In this document: positions 21,516-34,009 of the stretch, one piece after another
Layout of the letters: each line of letters opens with the position of its first letter
How positions within the stretch are numbered: position 1 is the stretch's first letter
Assembly: GCA_008973525.1 (NCBI GenBank)
Contig: WACJ01000123.1
Location: 868,001 to 932,000 of the forward strand
Length of the DNA: 64,000 nt
Origin: Stenopsyche tienmushanensis
Taxonomy: Eukaryota > Arthropoda > Insecta > Trichoptera > Stenopsychidae
Reading direction: 5' to 3'
Notes under the pieces: generated by a model
Database searches by the model: none
What the model was told of the DNA's origin: nothing
What the model saw: the letters and a program-made list of their open reading frames with translations, nothing else
Made by a program: the position numbers and the translations under genes

Positions 21516-23055
21516 CGTCCTTCGCGATTTTTTTCCTGATGTTTTTCGAAGTCTATTAATTAATATTGTGTTAAAGAAAACTTGTTACAAAAAGTTATGT
21601 GCGAAATAGGTACCCAGAAAACTCACAACGGAAAATCATCAAAATCGCTTTTCACATGAGGGAAAAGCTTTTCTGGACTCTAGCGTGACAGGGGATGAGA
21701 TTGGGGTGTGTTACCATACCCCAAAATCCAAAACATAATCCAAAAAGAGCTGACGGCGGAGGTCTAAGGCACTGACATACAAAGGCTGGTGCCCAACCAC
21801 AGAAATATCTCGATCTCGACGGCGATTGCGTTGAAAAATAATTTAATATATATGTAAATTTTAATTAAACACAAGTATTTTTAAATATTACATAAATGTT
21901 GTAACTTTACTTTTTGGATGACTCTCCTATCAATTATTTTGATATCCACCGGATTTTGCATGCAATAATTAAACTTATAAACGCAATATTTTCGATATTA
22001 AAAAGGCAATATATGGAAGCATTTGCAGTGTTCCCCAGTTTCTTTCATAAAGCAAATCCAATAAAGCGAAGTTATATACACATCAATAGTTCAATGGTGG
22101 TAATTTCTTACCCCCGCGTCATTCGCACATGTAACAATAGCAGATCATGGCACAAAAGCAATCATATAAATTACAAGTCCAATAAGCACGAATTATTGAA
22201 AAAGTATACAGCCATTTTAAAGACTTCCTAATATTTTCGTTATTGACATTCAAATAAATTAACATATTTTAATGTCATTTCGCATACTTGTGCTAACGAA
22301 ACACGCACGTTTTCAACATTCGATCGCCATTTTCGGCATTAAGAATCTTCCGAAAGCGACGAAAGACTTTTGACTCAACTTGATACGTGTCAATATAGCG
22401 TTTTAATCCATTTTTCGTCAATGTTTGCTCTTTTGAAACACATTTCCCGGAGGCTCCTCGCCGGATAACATTACAATAAAAGCCTATTTCGGATATGCGA
22501 TATGTCGCCGAATGTATCGATAAAAGACGCGCGTTGTTCCGAAAACTACCCTTGAAACATATTTAATTAAAATGAAATAGATTCATAAATTATTTTAGTG
22601 AATTTCGGCATGACGTCTTGTAAATTGCGATTCAATTAAGCTGTTGGGATGCAAATTAGAATCGATCCAGCAATATATTGTACATGAATACCGCATAAGC
22701 CTTTTGTAAAGCCAATTTGTGGGCGAGGTCTGAATAAAACCACTAAATACGTTTTGAAGGACATCTTTCTATGATTGTTGAATAATGTAATAGATGCATG
22801 CAATTCATTACTTAGTACAATTCCGCTAGGTGGCGCCAAAATCGATGCGAAATACAGCGCTAAATTCATTTTATTTTTAAATGATGCTGCTATCTTGCTT
22901 AAAATAGCATAGGATTACCGTCAACTGAAATTGCACGAAAGTGCTAGTAGACAATCTAGGAATTTAAAAATAAATTAGAGTAATTATGGGTGAGGGGATC
23001 TCGCCCGCGGCCATATTTATCACGAGCCACTTATATATTCTTACCACTTGCCACC
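21516..23055. other. Intergenic stretch, nothing recognised
   Basis: AT-rich, with frames 21914-22231 (plus) and 22636-22869 (minus) lacking domains. No repeat end was recognised. Confidence 0.45.
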
Positions 23056-23061
23056 TATGTG

Positions 23062-23116
23062 TTTTAGGGCTTTTTATGACATTTTTTTGCCAAAAATACC
23101 ACAAAAAGCCCTAAAA
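23062..23116. repeat. Inverted repeat (TTTTAGGGCTTTTT arms)
   Basis: TTTTAGGGCTTTTTATG at 23062 is mirrored by CCACAAAAAGCCCTAAAA at 23099-23116, with about 20 bases between them. It lies just left of the GGTCCG hairpin motif at 23141, so both may belong to one small element. Confidence 0.6.
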
Positions 23117-23140
23117 AAGTGTCCATAAGCTCTAGGTGCC

Positions 23141-23182
23141 CAACCGGTCCGTCTTTCGGATCGCTGATACGACGAATGAGCG
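23141..23182 (+). repeat. GGTCCG hairpin motif, copy 1
   Basis: CAACCGGTCCGTCTTTCGGA continues into TCGCTGATACGACGAATGAG. It is a diverged copy of the conserved sequence at 29915-29956, 32236-32280 (inverted) and 33652-33700 (inverted). The core folds as GGTCCG-loop-CGGACC in the better copies. Confidence 0.55.
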
Positions 23183-23189
23183 CCTCATA

Positions 23190-24950
23190 ATTGGACGCCA
23201 TGCCTGAACATGCGCACAGGACGGTCAACATCCATGAACGAATCTCCGCATAAACACTCCGAGATCGGGGAAAGTAAATTTCCCGGGCCTTGTGAGGAAC
23301 TGACGATTCCTAACTACTCGAGATCGAAGCTATTAAATATTGCTGGTAAAAGTATATCAAGCTGAAAGGAGACTATGTTGATAAATATATTTTTTTTGTT
23401 TTGTTAGGGTGTACTTCTGGGACTAACCTAGTACTTGTATTTATGTACATTTTATTTCATAATTATATAAATAAAAATTCGGCGATTTTAAATACTAAAA
23501 ATGACCTGTATTATTTTCAGCGTGCTCGGAATGTAGGTCGCCTGAAAGTCTGATTTCGAGATAAAGCTATATTGCATTTACTCCAGTGCTTAAGGCTGAA
23601 AGAAGACATGGCCCTATAAATTTTCATAAATTAAGCCGAAAGAGTATCAAAAGCATTTTTACTGCTTAAAATGGGAGACTTTTTTATGTTTGTTCCTTAT
23701 TTTTAGGCATTATTTAAATTTGATTTATTAAAAATTACAATTTACATTGGTGTCAGATCATGCATATTGTGATCGTCACATCGATGAATATATAAATATT
23801 TTGATTTTACAACGCTCTTCTTTGGATTTTTCATTCACACAACATTTTAAAACATCCAATTAATTTATGAACATTTTTATCTGAATTGTGACGCCATAAA
23901 TTTTCACGAAATAAATGGAATAAATTTATGCAAGAAAAAGTAATAAATAATGAGTAATTTATTTTTGGCGCCCATTAAAGTTTAACCGCTAGCTCTGAAG
24001 ATGACTGATAACTCAGACGTAAATCGAGAATCAGATTATACGAGAATCATCGTAAAATATTACTGGCTGTGGAGTGGGCCAAGTTTAATTTTTTCTCGAT
24101 AGAAACTTGCTCGATAATCGATTTTAAGGTTTTCAGATGCATAAGACGGCTTTGAATCTATCGTAGGCATTGTTGAGTGAAATTTTAATAAATCGTTAAT
24201 AAAATTGCTGTGAGGCTGAGAGGTTAGGATCCAAAAGCATGCGTGCCTTCTCCCTCGCCTCGAAAAGCGACTGTCGATCCGCGTCACCGACTCGCGGCAT
24301 AGTTGACTAAAGGCTTATACCTTACCAAACCGGGCATGCCATTATCACCTATCGGCATAGTTGACAAAAGGCTTTGTTTACCTTAGAAAACCGGATCGGA
24401 CGCCAGACAGGAGACATTGTTTTTTATATACATAGATATACAACTTTTTGTTATAAAAACTATACTCTTCCGTTAGTGAGCATTCATTTTCATTCATAAA
24501 TGATACATTTAAAACAGAAAATTCATTCATATTATATGATTTGAGACATTATTTGTAAATTATCCCAATAGTTTTGTTTTGTTTTGTTTGTTTCCTTTAC
24601 ACAAATTGTAAACAAAAACTTTTACACAAAAATTTTAGAGAACTTGATTACATGTGAAAGTTGATCGAATAAAAATAAATTTTAACGTGTTTAACATAAC
24701 ATTAAAATGATGAAACACACAACTCTGTGCGCATGGTATTTATAGTAGATTTTTCATTAGTGTCAGAACATAAATGGTAATCTTGCCATTGAGCAAACAA
24801 AAACTTTTTATTTTTTTAGGTTTTATAACACTGCCAAAAGTCAGATAAGTATTGCAATGACCCATTGATGAAAGAGCATTATCGCACATTGAGAATCGGA
24901 GACAGAGAGAGTTGTCTTGCGTCTCGTCATACAATCGTACATCGGCAAGA
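23190..24950. other. AT-rich stretch with a short direct repeat
   Basis: CGGCATAGTTGACTAAAGGC at 24295 recurs as CGGCATAGTTGACAAAAGGC at 24353, a spacing of about 58 bp. ACATTGGTGTCAGATCATGC at 23743 is another primer-binding-site-like motif. No gene was recognised. Confidence 0.4.
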
Positions 24951-24955
24951 TCGCG

Positions 24956-25185
24956 CTGTAAAGGTACCCCTACACGTTAAATATCACAATAATCGCGCAT
25001 ATGTGCATTCGGATTCGCATATCGTCTAAGTGATGCTGTAAAGGTACCCCTATACGTTTAAATATTCTCAAATATAGCAATCTATGGGGTCTAGTAGTTA
25101 GATCATTGGTTATTAAAAGCATAATAAGTAGTAGAAAGCCACACAAATCAATTGTATTTATAAAACTCAGCATGGTACTAAAAGT
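24956..25185 (+). repeat. Dispersed repeat family C copy
   Basis: TGTAAAGGTACCCCTACACG at 24957 is repeated at 25036 as TGTAAAGGTACCCCTATACG. The second continues into TTCTCAAATATAGCAATC and then AGTAGAAAGCCACACAAATC. The same series in the opposite direction occupies 34010-34195, so about 150 bp are shared. It is non-coding. Confidence 0.6.
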
Positions 25186-25499
25186 GATTCTATTTGAATT
25201 CTATAAGCGGTGTACATACGAATATAGTATCTATATTTAACTCAATTTAAAATTAACTCACTAATCCATCTTGTTACGATTTTCGAATTAATTTTGCAAA
25301 CAAAAAATGTATTGTAGCAAAATGTAGCAAAGTCGATGAGGCTGAGTCTGACGTATTCTATAGTCGTATATGGGTCAAGTGTGAGGTATTATATTATTTA
25401 TTGGTCTAAATATGGGATGTGTATTGGTGAATGTTTTGGATGGTTCTGATGATGTATGAAATGAGTATTGTGTATGACAAAAATATAACGATTTGAGGT

Positions 25500-27120
25500 A
25501 GTTAATGAGGGTGCGTGGTGGTGATGGTAGTGGCGGTGGTGGTGGTGGTGTGGTGTCGGTGTAGCGTTGGTGTGGGTCGGGTGTGAGGGTGGGGGTAAAC
25601 AACAAACAGGCAGCTGACGGGGCCTCAGTTGCCGGCCCCGCGCCTGCGCACAAAGACGCGACTCGCGCCCAGACTCTCAGTGCAGACAGCGCCTCCGCCG
25701 CGGACGCTCGCCGCCGCCAATACACCAACACACTTATTTTTTTAACGACAGTCACATAAAAAAAACATTTTTTTTATACTCCCGCTCGCAATTTTTTTTG
25801 TTAAATCTCGTTTAAGCTCCCCGTTTTAATTGTTAAATAAAAAAAAAACACAACCGAACAGTAACGTTTTGCGCTTATAAAAAACTTAAAATAAATAAGA
25901 AATAAATAAACACGCGTCTCTGTGATAATAAATAAATGTTTAAATGCGGCGTGACACGTACGCCGATGAAGAATCTTTTAAATTAAAACTAAATAATAAA
26001 ATATTTTAAAAATATATAAATAAATACATAATAAAGATATATATTTGGATTTTAGTACTATTTTTGTACTTTTCTTACATTTTACTGGAAGAAGAGGCCC
26101 GCGGAAGCTGACGCGGCGCTTTTTTCAACCCCTAAGCCGGAAAACAGGTAAATATGTATGTCGGTCGTTCGCGACCCCCCGCAAACTAAAATCGATCCGT
26201 TCTATTTCCACCTTAAACTTTAAACTGGGTAACTGGGTGTCTATTTTCACCAGGAATCCGACCTAACGCAGACTGTAGTAACGCGATTCGGAACCCTCTC
26301 AGTGATCCTCTGTGCTCCCCAGTGATAATAACTCAGTGTGATCCAAATTGTGATCGATCGAACCCGAACCATGTGAATCGCCACAATTTGCGCCCGGATC
26401 GCATCGAATTTGTCTTATCGCGGCGATTCCGAACGCTCGATCGAGTGTGTTTTATTACATCGGATCCGTATCGATCACGCGCCTCTAATCGCCGATCATA
26501 TGACTGCTTAACACCTTCGCGGCGTCGCTGTTTACAAACAAATTGAACAAATGAACAAGCGACGATTGTGCGCGAACACTGATCAACGAGATCGAACGCT
26601 GATGCTCGCATAAACAACAACAATCAACAAACAAATCGCCGTGTTTTTGTGACCGATCGCTGGCGATCGACGATCCGTGATCAATAGTTCAATGGCAATC
26701 GATGACCAAAATCATACTTTCAAACGCGTACGAATTGGCGGCAATCGATCGCCGAGATAATCGCGCGAATCGTCGATCTCTATTGTCTGACATTCGAAAC
26801 GTCTGTGATCGATAATCGCACGCACTTCGCACATTCGCGCGTCACAAAGCAGACGTCCGCCGCTTCTAATATCGATCACGCGCCGGGCAATCATATTTTA
26901 TCGAATCGATTGAATTACGATCGACCTTGGATTTGAACAGCTGTTCGCTCGGCGAAAAATCGCGAATTTGTATCGACGACGCATGTTTGTAAACACGCTC
27001 GGATGACGCTAAAAATCGATCCAAATGACGCAAATTCGCATCGAGTGCATCGCCGAATCGTCACGAAACAAGAAACGCTCGCACATCAACGGGCGATGTT
27101 CGCCCGTGAAATATTTAGAT
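25500..27120. promoter_or_regulatory. CpG-rich block, possible promoter or 5' gene end
   Basis: Compared with the rest of the window this block is strikingly rich in CG and in ATCGATCG/CGATCG words, especially 26250-27110, and contains no recognised transposon. It opens at 25500-25570 with a GGTGGTGGTGG tract. GGAAAACAGGTAAATATG at 26140-26157 is a good donor-like site. CGGGCGATGTTCGCCCG at 27089-27105 is a hairpin. The minus-strand frame 25375-25755 (126 codons) has a proline run and alanine-rich half; it is compositionally driven and not recognised. The most plausible reading is a host promoter with non-coding first exon(s), unsupported by transcript evidence. Confidence 0.35.
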
Positions 27121-28350
27121 CAATAAAATAAATTCATAAAATATATGGGACGTATATGGGTGACCGCATTTCGCAATTCGATTCCTTTGTTGTTGGGTCG
27201 GGTTCCCTAAATCCACCCCGTCGATAACAATTTCAGTACACAAATAAATTTATCCACACATTTTAAATATACGCAAAAACTTTATTTAATTGCAAAATAC
27301 ATTTGCATAACCGCCTTCAAAAATATGCAAATTGCGCAAAGTTCACGCGCGATGCAGTAACTTTTTACCTTTAACTATGCCTCGCCGTAATGTATTCAAA
27401 ATTATTCCCCACGTCGGTTTTTAAACGGTGGAATCTAATAAATTCACTATGTTTTTTTATTAAAATTACGAGGCCTTTGTGTGTCAGGTCATGTATCGAG
27501 GCGAACGGATGAAATCGTCATATGTCGGTTATTATGATGTTATAATTTTATTTCGCAATGACCCAAACAAATGTTAATCAGATGATGCTATATCCTTAAA
27601 TAAAGTGAATAAGGATTATTTTTTTATTTATCAAGGGATGTAAATACTGACCCAAAAAATTCATTGTTTTTAACATGAAAATAAACAAATTTCATACAAA
27701 AAGCTAAGAGGCGATGTACCATCGAAGGTGTCTGGGTCCATATTTTCAAATAGTTGAATTCCGTTACTGATTTGGCTTAAATCTACAGATTTAAGCACAT
27801 TTTTTTTACATAGTTCATTGAGGAAGGGTTCTTCAACATTTTTTTCTAAAAGTTGAATATATCTTCACTGTTAATATCCAGATTAAATTTCTGAGTAAAT
27901 TATACAATGATATCAATTACTTCTTCTACTACATTTTCTCTATCTAAATTGATATTATTAAGTTTTAATAGTTTGTCCCATATACCGTACATTCATGTTA
28001 TTGTTATATTCTGAGATATTTTTAATTGCTTGAAATATACTATAGTTCTTCTAAAATTCTTTCAAAATCTGATCTTTTCCTTCAATTTCTTCGGCAAAAT
28101 CAATTCTTAAATAATGCACTCTGTTGTTGGCAATATATCTTGATCCATCGGATTTAGAATGCTTATAGTTTTAGGATGTAAATAAATTACTTTTATTCTT
28201 TAATATTTTAAGCTTTTTTAAAAAAAAATCTTTTGAAACTTTATAAAATCAGTCTTGGAAAAGACATTGTGTCATTCATTCGATCTTTCGATATCGGTTC
28301 CCTTAAAGGTTTTTAGCTTTTTTGAATCTATCATAAATACATTAAAATGA
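27121..28350. other. AT-rich stretch, nothing recognised
   Basis: AT-rich, low coding potential, no repeat ends recognised. Confidence 0.45.
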
Positions 28351-28354
28351 ATGT

Positions 28355-28535
28355 CTGTGGTATGTTGTACGTTTGTCCCGTATGCGTTCCTATACCATTC
28401 ATACGAATGCAATGAAACTTTGGAAAGTTGTTGTGCGCATCTTGGTGAACGTTTTTGAATTAGCACAAGTATTGTTTGTGTGCGCAATTTGTTTTGCGGA
28501 ACGTTTAGCGGATTTTTACTCGGAATTTTGTTATC
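28355..28535 (+). repeat. Dispersed repeat family H, copy 2
   Basis: CGTATGCGTTCCTATACCAT, GAATGCAATGAAACTTTGG, TTGTTGTGCGCATCTTGG and TTGTTTTGCGGAACGTTTAG follow the same order as in 165-345 and 42775-42945. The minus frame 28272-28538 is a shadow. Confidence 0.6.
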
Positions 28536-28665
28536 CATCGTAAGTCCGAATGTTTGAAATCCGAGGTCGAAAACTTACTGTACTATGAAAGAACTTCAAT
28601 AACTTTGATTTGAATTGTCAATTTATTGCTTAGAAATAATGCAAAACAATTTTAAAATGTTTTCC

Positions 28666-28684
28666 TTTATATATATATATATAT
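28666..28684. repeat. TA microsatellite
   Basis: An uninterrupted run of AT dinucleotides of about nine units. Confidence 0.8.
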
Positions 28685-29910
28685 TGTAAAGATATTTTGT
28701 TGACATTGTTTCTTCCGGAAATTCGTGATAGTCCTCGACTATCTCTTCTACTAATTTTAGTAGATATTTTTATCTTAATACATTTTATTAATTTGATTCT
28801 TTTGATGTTAAAAAAACCAATATTTGTCGAGTTTTTTGTGATTTTTTTGTTGTGAAAGTGTTGCTATGTTGATATGTGTAAAAACATAGTCCAGTGTTTA
28901 AATTATCGCTCGAAAAGAAGTTTATAAAAAAACAATCAGTCAGAAAATCTAAAATTTTAGATAATGTCAAATTGACAAAAGCAAAAAAATACTTGTATAA
29001 TTTTAAAATAAATTTTTAAGTCCTTAATTTGACCCTTCTCGGTACGGTTTGGGTTAAATAGTTCTCAAAATGTATTTTCGTAGAACAAAAAACATTTTTT
29101 TAATACCTAAAAATTACTATTAGTAAATTGAAGCAACCCTTAATAAACAATCAATTTTGAACAGCGTGTATTTAATATTAACAATTTTTTTTTTTTAAAA
29201 AACATTGTGTTGTGACAATCCTGAATAAGAAATGCCCAAAATAAAATATAAAAGTCAAACAACTTTTTAGGCAATTTCCTAAAATATCTTTTCTTTTTTT
29301 TCCTGGATTTTTTTTTTCATAGTTAAATTGATTTATTTATTTCAAATTTTTGATACATTAAAGAGTAGGTTTTGAGGTTATACAGGCAACTTTTAAAATT
29401 TATTTTTTATGATAAATCTTGCTGTTGTGATCGCTTGAAGTTACCCTTGCTTGAACCTAATGGGCACGATATATCATCTTTGGACCATCTGAAATAGAAA
29501 AAGTTTCAAAATTAATGAAAAGTTAAGTCGTGGCTATCGTCTAAAGTAGTATTATTCACATGCGATAACAAAAAACAAAATGGCGGACGTTTTGACATTT
29601 TTTTTTAACTTAAATTGTTTGAAAAATGGATTAAATATTAATAAAAAACGACTGTTTTGCATCGATGCACTTTTGTAATATCAAACATATCCTAAAAGTC
29701 TGCCGATTGTTCAACAATAAAATAATTCGTTTAATTTTAATTTTATTTATAAAATCGTTAACTTAACTTAACACCCCCCACCCCCCGTAAATCTATTATT
29801 ATAATGTATATAAATGTTTTAAAATAATATACAGAAATACTATGATAGAAAATGTCTACGCGCTATATTTCGTAGCCCTAAAAGAAGACGGAGTAGCCAA
29901 AATGTATATA
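28685..29910. other. Very AT-rich stretch, nothing recognised
   Basis: Poly-T and poly-A rich. AAAATGGCGGACG at 29577-29589 recalls words in MULE interiors, but no terminal sequence is visible. Confidence 0.4.
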
Positions 29911-29914
29911 TGCT

Positions 29915-29956
29915 CAATCGGTCCGCTTTTCGGACCGCTGATATGACGAATGAGCG
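29915..29956 (+). repeat. GGTCCG hairpin motif, copy 2
   Basis: CAATCGGTCCGCTTTTCGGA continues into CCGCTGATATGACGAATGAG. The core CGGTCCG-CTTTT-CGGACCG is a perfect 7-bp stem. It lies at the left of the fragment that carries a hAT-like end at 30120. Confidence 0.65.
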
Positions 29957-29989
29957 GCCCGGACAAAACGGACAGAGTCATTCAGTATT

Positions 29990-30120
29990 AGTTCATGTAA
30001 AATAGAATGGTTGATGTGCATGTGCAACTCTCGACCGGATCGGTATTCTGTGTTTTGCGCCCCAAGCCCAGTTGCGCCCGTGGCGGGCGCCTGATTTGCC
30101 ACGCCCTTGATACGGCTCTG
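29990..30120 (+). mobile_element. hAT-like MITE end, family E, copy 1
   Basis: TTTTGCGCCCCAAGCCCAGT, TGCGCCCGTGGCGGGCGCCT and CACGCCCTTGATACGGCTCT match the right 100 bp of the well-bounded element at 37528-38183. The end ACGGCTCTG inverts to CAGAGCCGT, that element's terminal repeat. The left end was not found, so it is truncated or replaced by the hairpin sequence on its left. Confidence 0.65.
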
Positions 30121-31490
30121 ATTATTACTCTCAAATATGCCGTCATCAAAATTTAAGTTCTATGGGTATCTTTCAAACATCGGTTACCCGATTTAAATTT
30201 TGAAAACCGTTTTTGTGGTCTTGGTGGTGTTCAACCTCTTAAGCCCAAACAGATGTCCATCAAGTTCGGCAATTAATCTAATATATCATCGAAAGACAAA
30301 TCTTCATATATTTGTTTTAAAATCTCTTTTGTATCTTTGTCGAAAGCTGGAGATTGCTTATATTGCATCATGCAGGACACCCACAACGCATTTCAGACCC
30401 TTTTGCTTTGCGTTTTTCTCCCTGTTCTCGAACTTTCTAACCAAATTAATATATTCTATAACAATTTTAGATATATTAATTATAAGATGATAGACTCCCC
30501 TCCTTAATAGGCAATTAATCAAGTTGAGTAGAGCTTCCTATTTTAAAAAAATCACAATCTGCTTGAGTATATATTAATAATGGATTGTCCGATCGAAAAT
30601 GTCGTTTTTGATGTATTATTTAATTTCATCGATACAACCAAAATCTATTACATTGAGACCGCTTATGTCCTAGTGATTGTCATAGAAATCATGATGTTTT
30701 TATGGTGTACAAGTCATCATTCATACGATTTAAGTTTGTATTGGACCTAGCATGTTTTTCGAATTTGTTTTTTCATGCATTTTCCGCTATTTTCCGCATT
30801 TAAATCGTGTTGATTTTTAAGGTCAGAGCGATACTAAAAGAGCATTTCTGCCCGCGTCGGCAGTAAAATGGCTGTCGATATGCGAGAATCCACGGTCAAT
30901 TTTATTTGTTCTTCAGCTGGTCCAATTGGAGCCGATGAAAAACGCGACAATTGTGTGCTGCGCTAAAGCCTCATGAGGCCTGACACGTTTCGTCACACAA
31001 AGCTGTGCCAATATTTACGGACTGCCGACAAGAAGAGCCACCGATCTAATGTATACTAATTTTTACGTCACTTTTCCGTACCTAACTGGTCGTAACTGAA
31101 TATAATAAGCCTAACGTAAATATGCGACCTTCAAATCATTTCTACACGGCTCATTCGGCGTCTTCGCGGATCACGCGCCGCCTTTGCTTTTAAATTCCCG
31201 TTTCCGGGAAATGATGGCGCAAATTCGCCCCGCGTGGAAAGCACGCTTTTCGCAAAATATCGTTACGGTATTGAATTTCCAAAACGACAGCCTGATAATT
31301 TAGCAACAAAGCCAACCTTTCAGATAATGGACACATGCGCGTCAAATGTGTTTATTGACAGCCTGCTTGACATCAAATCGATTTGCTTGTCAATGTGCTA
31401 TCAGCATTTATAATTTCGAAGCACTACACTGTCAAAAAATATCAACGTTGAAACCAAAACGATGGAGAAGATCTTCATATGGACCCCATC
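30121..31490. other. Intergenic stretch, nothing recognised
   Basis: The frame at 30200-30490 has no domain. 30830-31270 is less AT-rich and repeat-free and might be host unique sequence, but nothing identifies it. Confidence 0.4.
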
Positions 31491-31493
31491 GAA

Positions 31494-31597
31494 CATTTTG
31501 AAGTCATCAATAGGCTATAATAACGAATCCTATTTGCAATTCACGTTAATTTTACAATCGGCGATATATCGCTCCTTAGCATCCAGAGGGTTAAATC
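31494..31597 (-). mobile_element. piggyBac-like terminus
   Basis: The right end inverts to TTAACCCTCTGGATGCTAAG, which has the TTAA target and CCC start of piggyBac-type elements. Inside it are CGATATATCGCC and CATTTTGAAGTCATCA, both shared with 33009-33115. No transposase was seen. Confidence 0.5.
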
Positions 31598-31689
31598 ATA
31601 CCCCAGATAAATAGTTTGCCATTCACTATAAAATAATTCTTAATAAATTTGATAGAAGTTGCTTTAAAAACATGGTCACATCACACAAT

Positions 31690-32175
31690 CAATGTGACTG
31701 ATAAAATTCCTTTCTGCTGAGATACGGACTAAAACTAGCAAAATCCCGATTTCCCGACAAATCATTTATTTCCGTCGCTGCAGATGAATACTTACATACT
31801 ATAATACTTTGATGTGATTCGTAATTATATTACGGATGAATACAAAAATTCTGAACCCCGTATCTATTATATTTCATATCGATATTCCCATTATAAGAGT
31901 CGAAGTGTAGTAAATACATCACCGGTAGGGAATGGTTAATATAAAAATTTAAAAAACATACATGTACTGAATTTATATATACATAGACTAGACAGTTACT
32001 GCCCCTAGGCATCGCCTAAGCTCGCAAATTAGTAGTTAAGCCACTGTTTCCAAGCGTCTAGATTTTGGCGAGAATGTCTCGATTTAGTAGCCTTCAACAT
32101 ATTGGTGAGGTGTACGATTATTGTTTGATAAAAATATCAATCCTGAATTTTTAATCCTGTATCCCGGGATTGGAT
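31690..32175 (-). mobile_element. hAT element, family B, copy 2
   Basis: The inverse of the 5250-5900 blocks: CCGATTTCCCGACAAATCAT, ATACATCACCGGTAGGGAAT, AGTTACTGCCCCTAGGCATC and TTTCCAAGCGTCTAGATTTT. It ends in ATCCCGGGATTGGATTCC at 32162-32179, part of the family's terminal sequence. It is non-coding, and the transposase fragment present in copy 1 is absent. Confidence 0.65.
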
Positions 32176-32235
32176 TCCTTAATCAATAACTCCGTTTTTA
32201 TAATATATACCAAGTTGTCTAATCCCTCTTTTCTC

Positions 32236-32280
32236 CGCTCATTCGTCATATCAGCAATCCGAAAAGCGGACCAATTGCAC
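32236..32280 (-). repeat. GGTCCG hairpin motif, copy 3
   Basis: CGCTCATTCGTCATATCAGC continues into AATCCGAAAAGCGGACCAAT. It is the reverse of the 29915 copy with one broken stem position. Confidence 0.6.
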
Positions 32281-32289
32281 ACACAAATC

Positions 32290-33005
32290 TTTGTCGCCAC
32301 TTCATCCTCTTTCAGGGCTTTTGGTGGAATTTTCTATGATCTTTACGACCACGGAAGCTCTCTCAGAGGCTGATTTGATGAATGATTTCCCGAGGTTATG
32401 GCTCTGTTCAGCGCGTCCATAGAAGCCGCATGCCTATGACTGCAGCAAAATTGTTCAAAGCCGTGCACCTTCGACATTATCGATGCTATTGAATCGCCCT
32501 CATCTGGATCGCATATATTTTGATCAATGCATTCGTGCCAAATTTTCTAAGCTAATGGCATTACAATTGGGTTAAGCAGGCGCGGTAAAGTGGCGTGAAG
32601 GCCAATAACATATGGGCTCGTATCTGATGATACGCATCAAGGTTCGCCCTGTCGATTGAGATGTTATCCCAAACACCATCAGCATTTACGTCATACCCAA
32701 ATTCAAACCCAAAGCAGTAAATTGGTATTAAAATCGCACGATTTAATTCGTTATCAGTTTATAAACGGAAAACGGCAGAATTTTACAATTGTGCCGCATT
32801 TTTCTGTGTGTTTTATGGGTGACATTGCAGACTGTTGATAAAGGTCTGTTACGTGATTTCGTACGGTAATCAAATTTGCCACGAGCAGCATAATAGCTGA
32901 TACATGCGGACATTATATAATTGTTGCTAAAATCGTGATATTTTCTCACCCGAACGTCACATGCGAGCTTATTTCATGTCACGACGGAACATAAAATATT
33001 GCCGT
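32290..33005. other. Intergenic stretch, nothing recognised
   Basis: Only short opposing frames (32656-32838, 32743-32949) without domains. Confidence 0.4.
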
Positions 33006-33008
33006 ATT

Positions 33009-33115
33009 AACCCTTTGGCTGCTATGATGTGCTATGACAGCATTTTGAAGTCATCATCGAGCCAAGCTACATAGCATCAAGTCATTTTAACAATCGTCGA
33101 TATATCGCCTTTATG
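33009..33115 (+). mobile_element. piggyBac-like terminus
   Basis: TTAACCCTTTGGCTGCTATG at 33008-33027 is a piggyBac-type start. CATTTTGAAGTCATCATCGA and TCGTCGATATATCGCC follow, both shared with 31494-31597 in the inverted copy. The two could be the ends of one 1.5-kb element interrupted by a hAT copy, or two separate relics. Confidence 0.45.
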
Positions 33116-33651
33116 ATTGTTCAACGATTCTTTCAGATTTGCAGAAATGCACGTCTATTTTGCCTGTGCATTGACAAATAGTTGTTTTTCGAACGTAATG
33201 GGATCAATATACGTGACGACGGCTTCGGCGCAACCTTCGCGGCTTCGTTTTGCTGCAAGGTAACAGTCGCATGAGGACCTATAGGTCGTCCACAATTATC
33301 TTTTGTGATTCCGATGAGCACTCCATATGTCACAGAGACCATTATATTGCTGGCATAAAACTGGGACAATGCTGACAAACATCAATCCATGTACTACATT
33401 GTAAACCGAAGCAGATATATTTTACAATGCCCGCAATATTATCTGATGTAAATTCAATTCCCCGACAGCGATCATGTATAATTACATATTGAATCGGATT
33501 TAGATATTCATTCGTAGTTTTTATCTTGTAAGATCAAACTCGAATTTATCATACTTGACGTCTTGATCGTTTAATACTTGGATATTTTGATTTGATATTA
33601 TCAATCCTTTCTGATTGATACTATCGTTAAATCCCACTTTTCTTCATCATA

Positions 33652-33700
33652 AGCGTTTATTCGTCATATCAGCGGTCCGAAAAGCGGACCGATTGGACAC
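33652..33700 (-). repeat. GGTCCG hairpin motif, copy 4
   Basis: TATTCGTCATATCAGCGGTC continues into CGAAAAGCGGACCGATTGGA. It has a perfect stem and is the inverse of the 29915 copy, matching over about 35 bases. Confidence 0.65.
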
Positions 33701-34009
33701 AGATCTCATGATCACTCCGTATTTCACAAATTCAAGTTTTACGCCTTGCTGTGCACTTTTGTTGAGCGGGTTGACATGGTTCCAAATACCTTGTTGTTGG
33801 TTACCTCATTCGGTTGACCACTGCACTATTCGTCTTGGCAGCTAATCCAACCTCCTCCCAAACCTAACCTAACCTTTCCAAAAGAATTTCATATGGTGTA
33901 CCAAATACATATCATGGTAGCGCGCGGGTGTTTTTTTAAACAACAACCGCCATCGTATATTATTTCAATATATTTATAATAGTGTTGATATTGTTTAGCC
34001 CCATAATAG

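Noticed and set aside
24294..24390. The CGGCATAGTTGAC repeats as a CRISPR-like or satellite array
   Set aside because: Only two units with one spacer, in eukaryotic DNA; a small direct duplication is enough.
25375..25755. A minus-strand proline- and alanine-rich protein
   Set aside because: The frame is open because of the GGT repeat and GC-rich composition; there is no recognisable domain, and the CpG-block reading explains it better.
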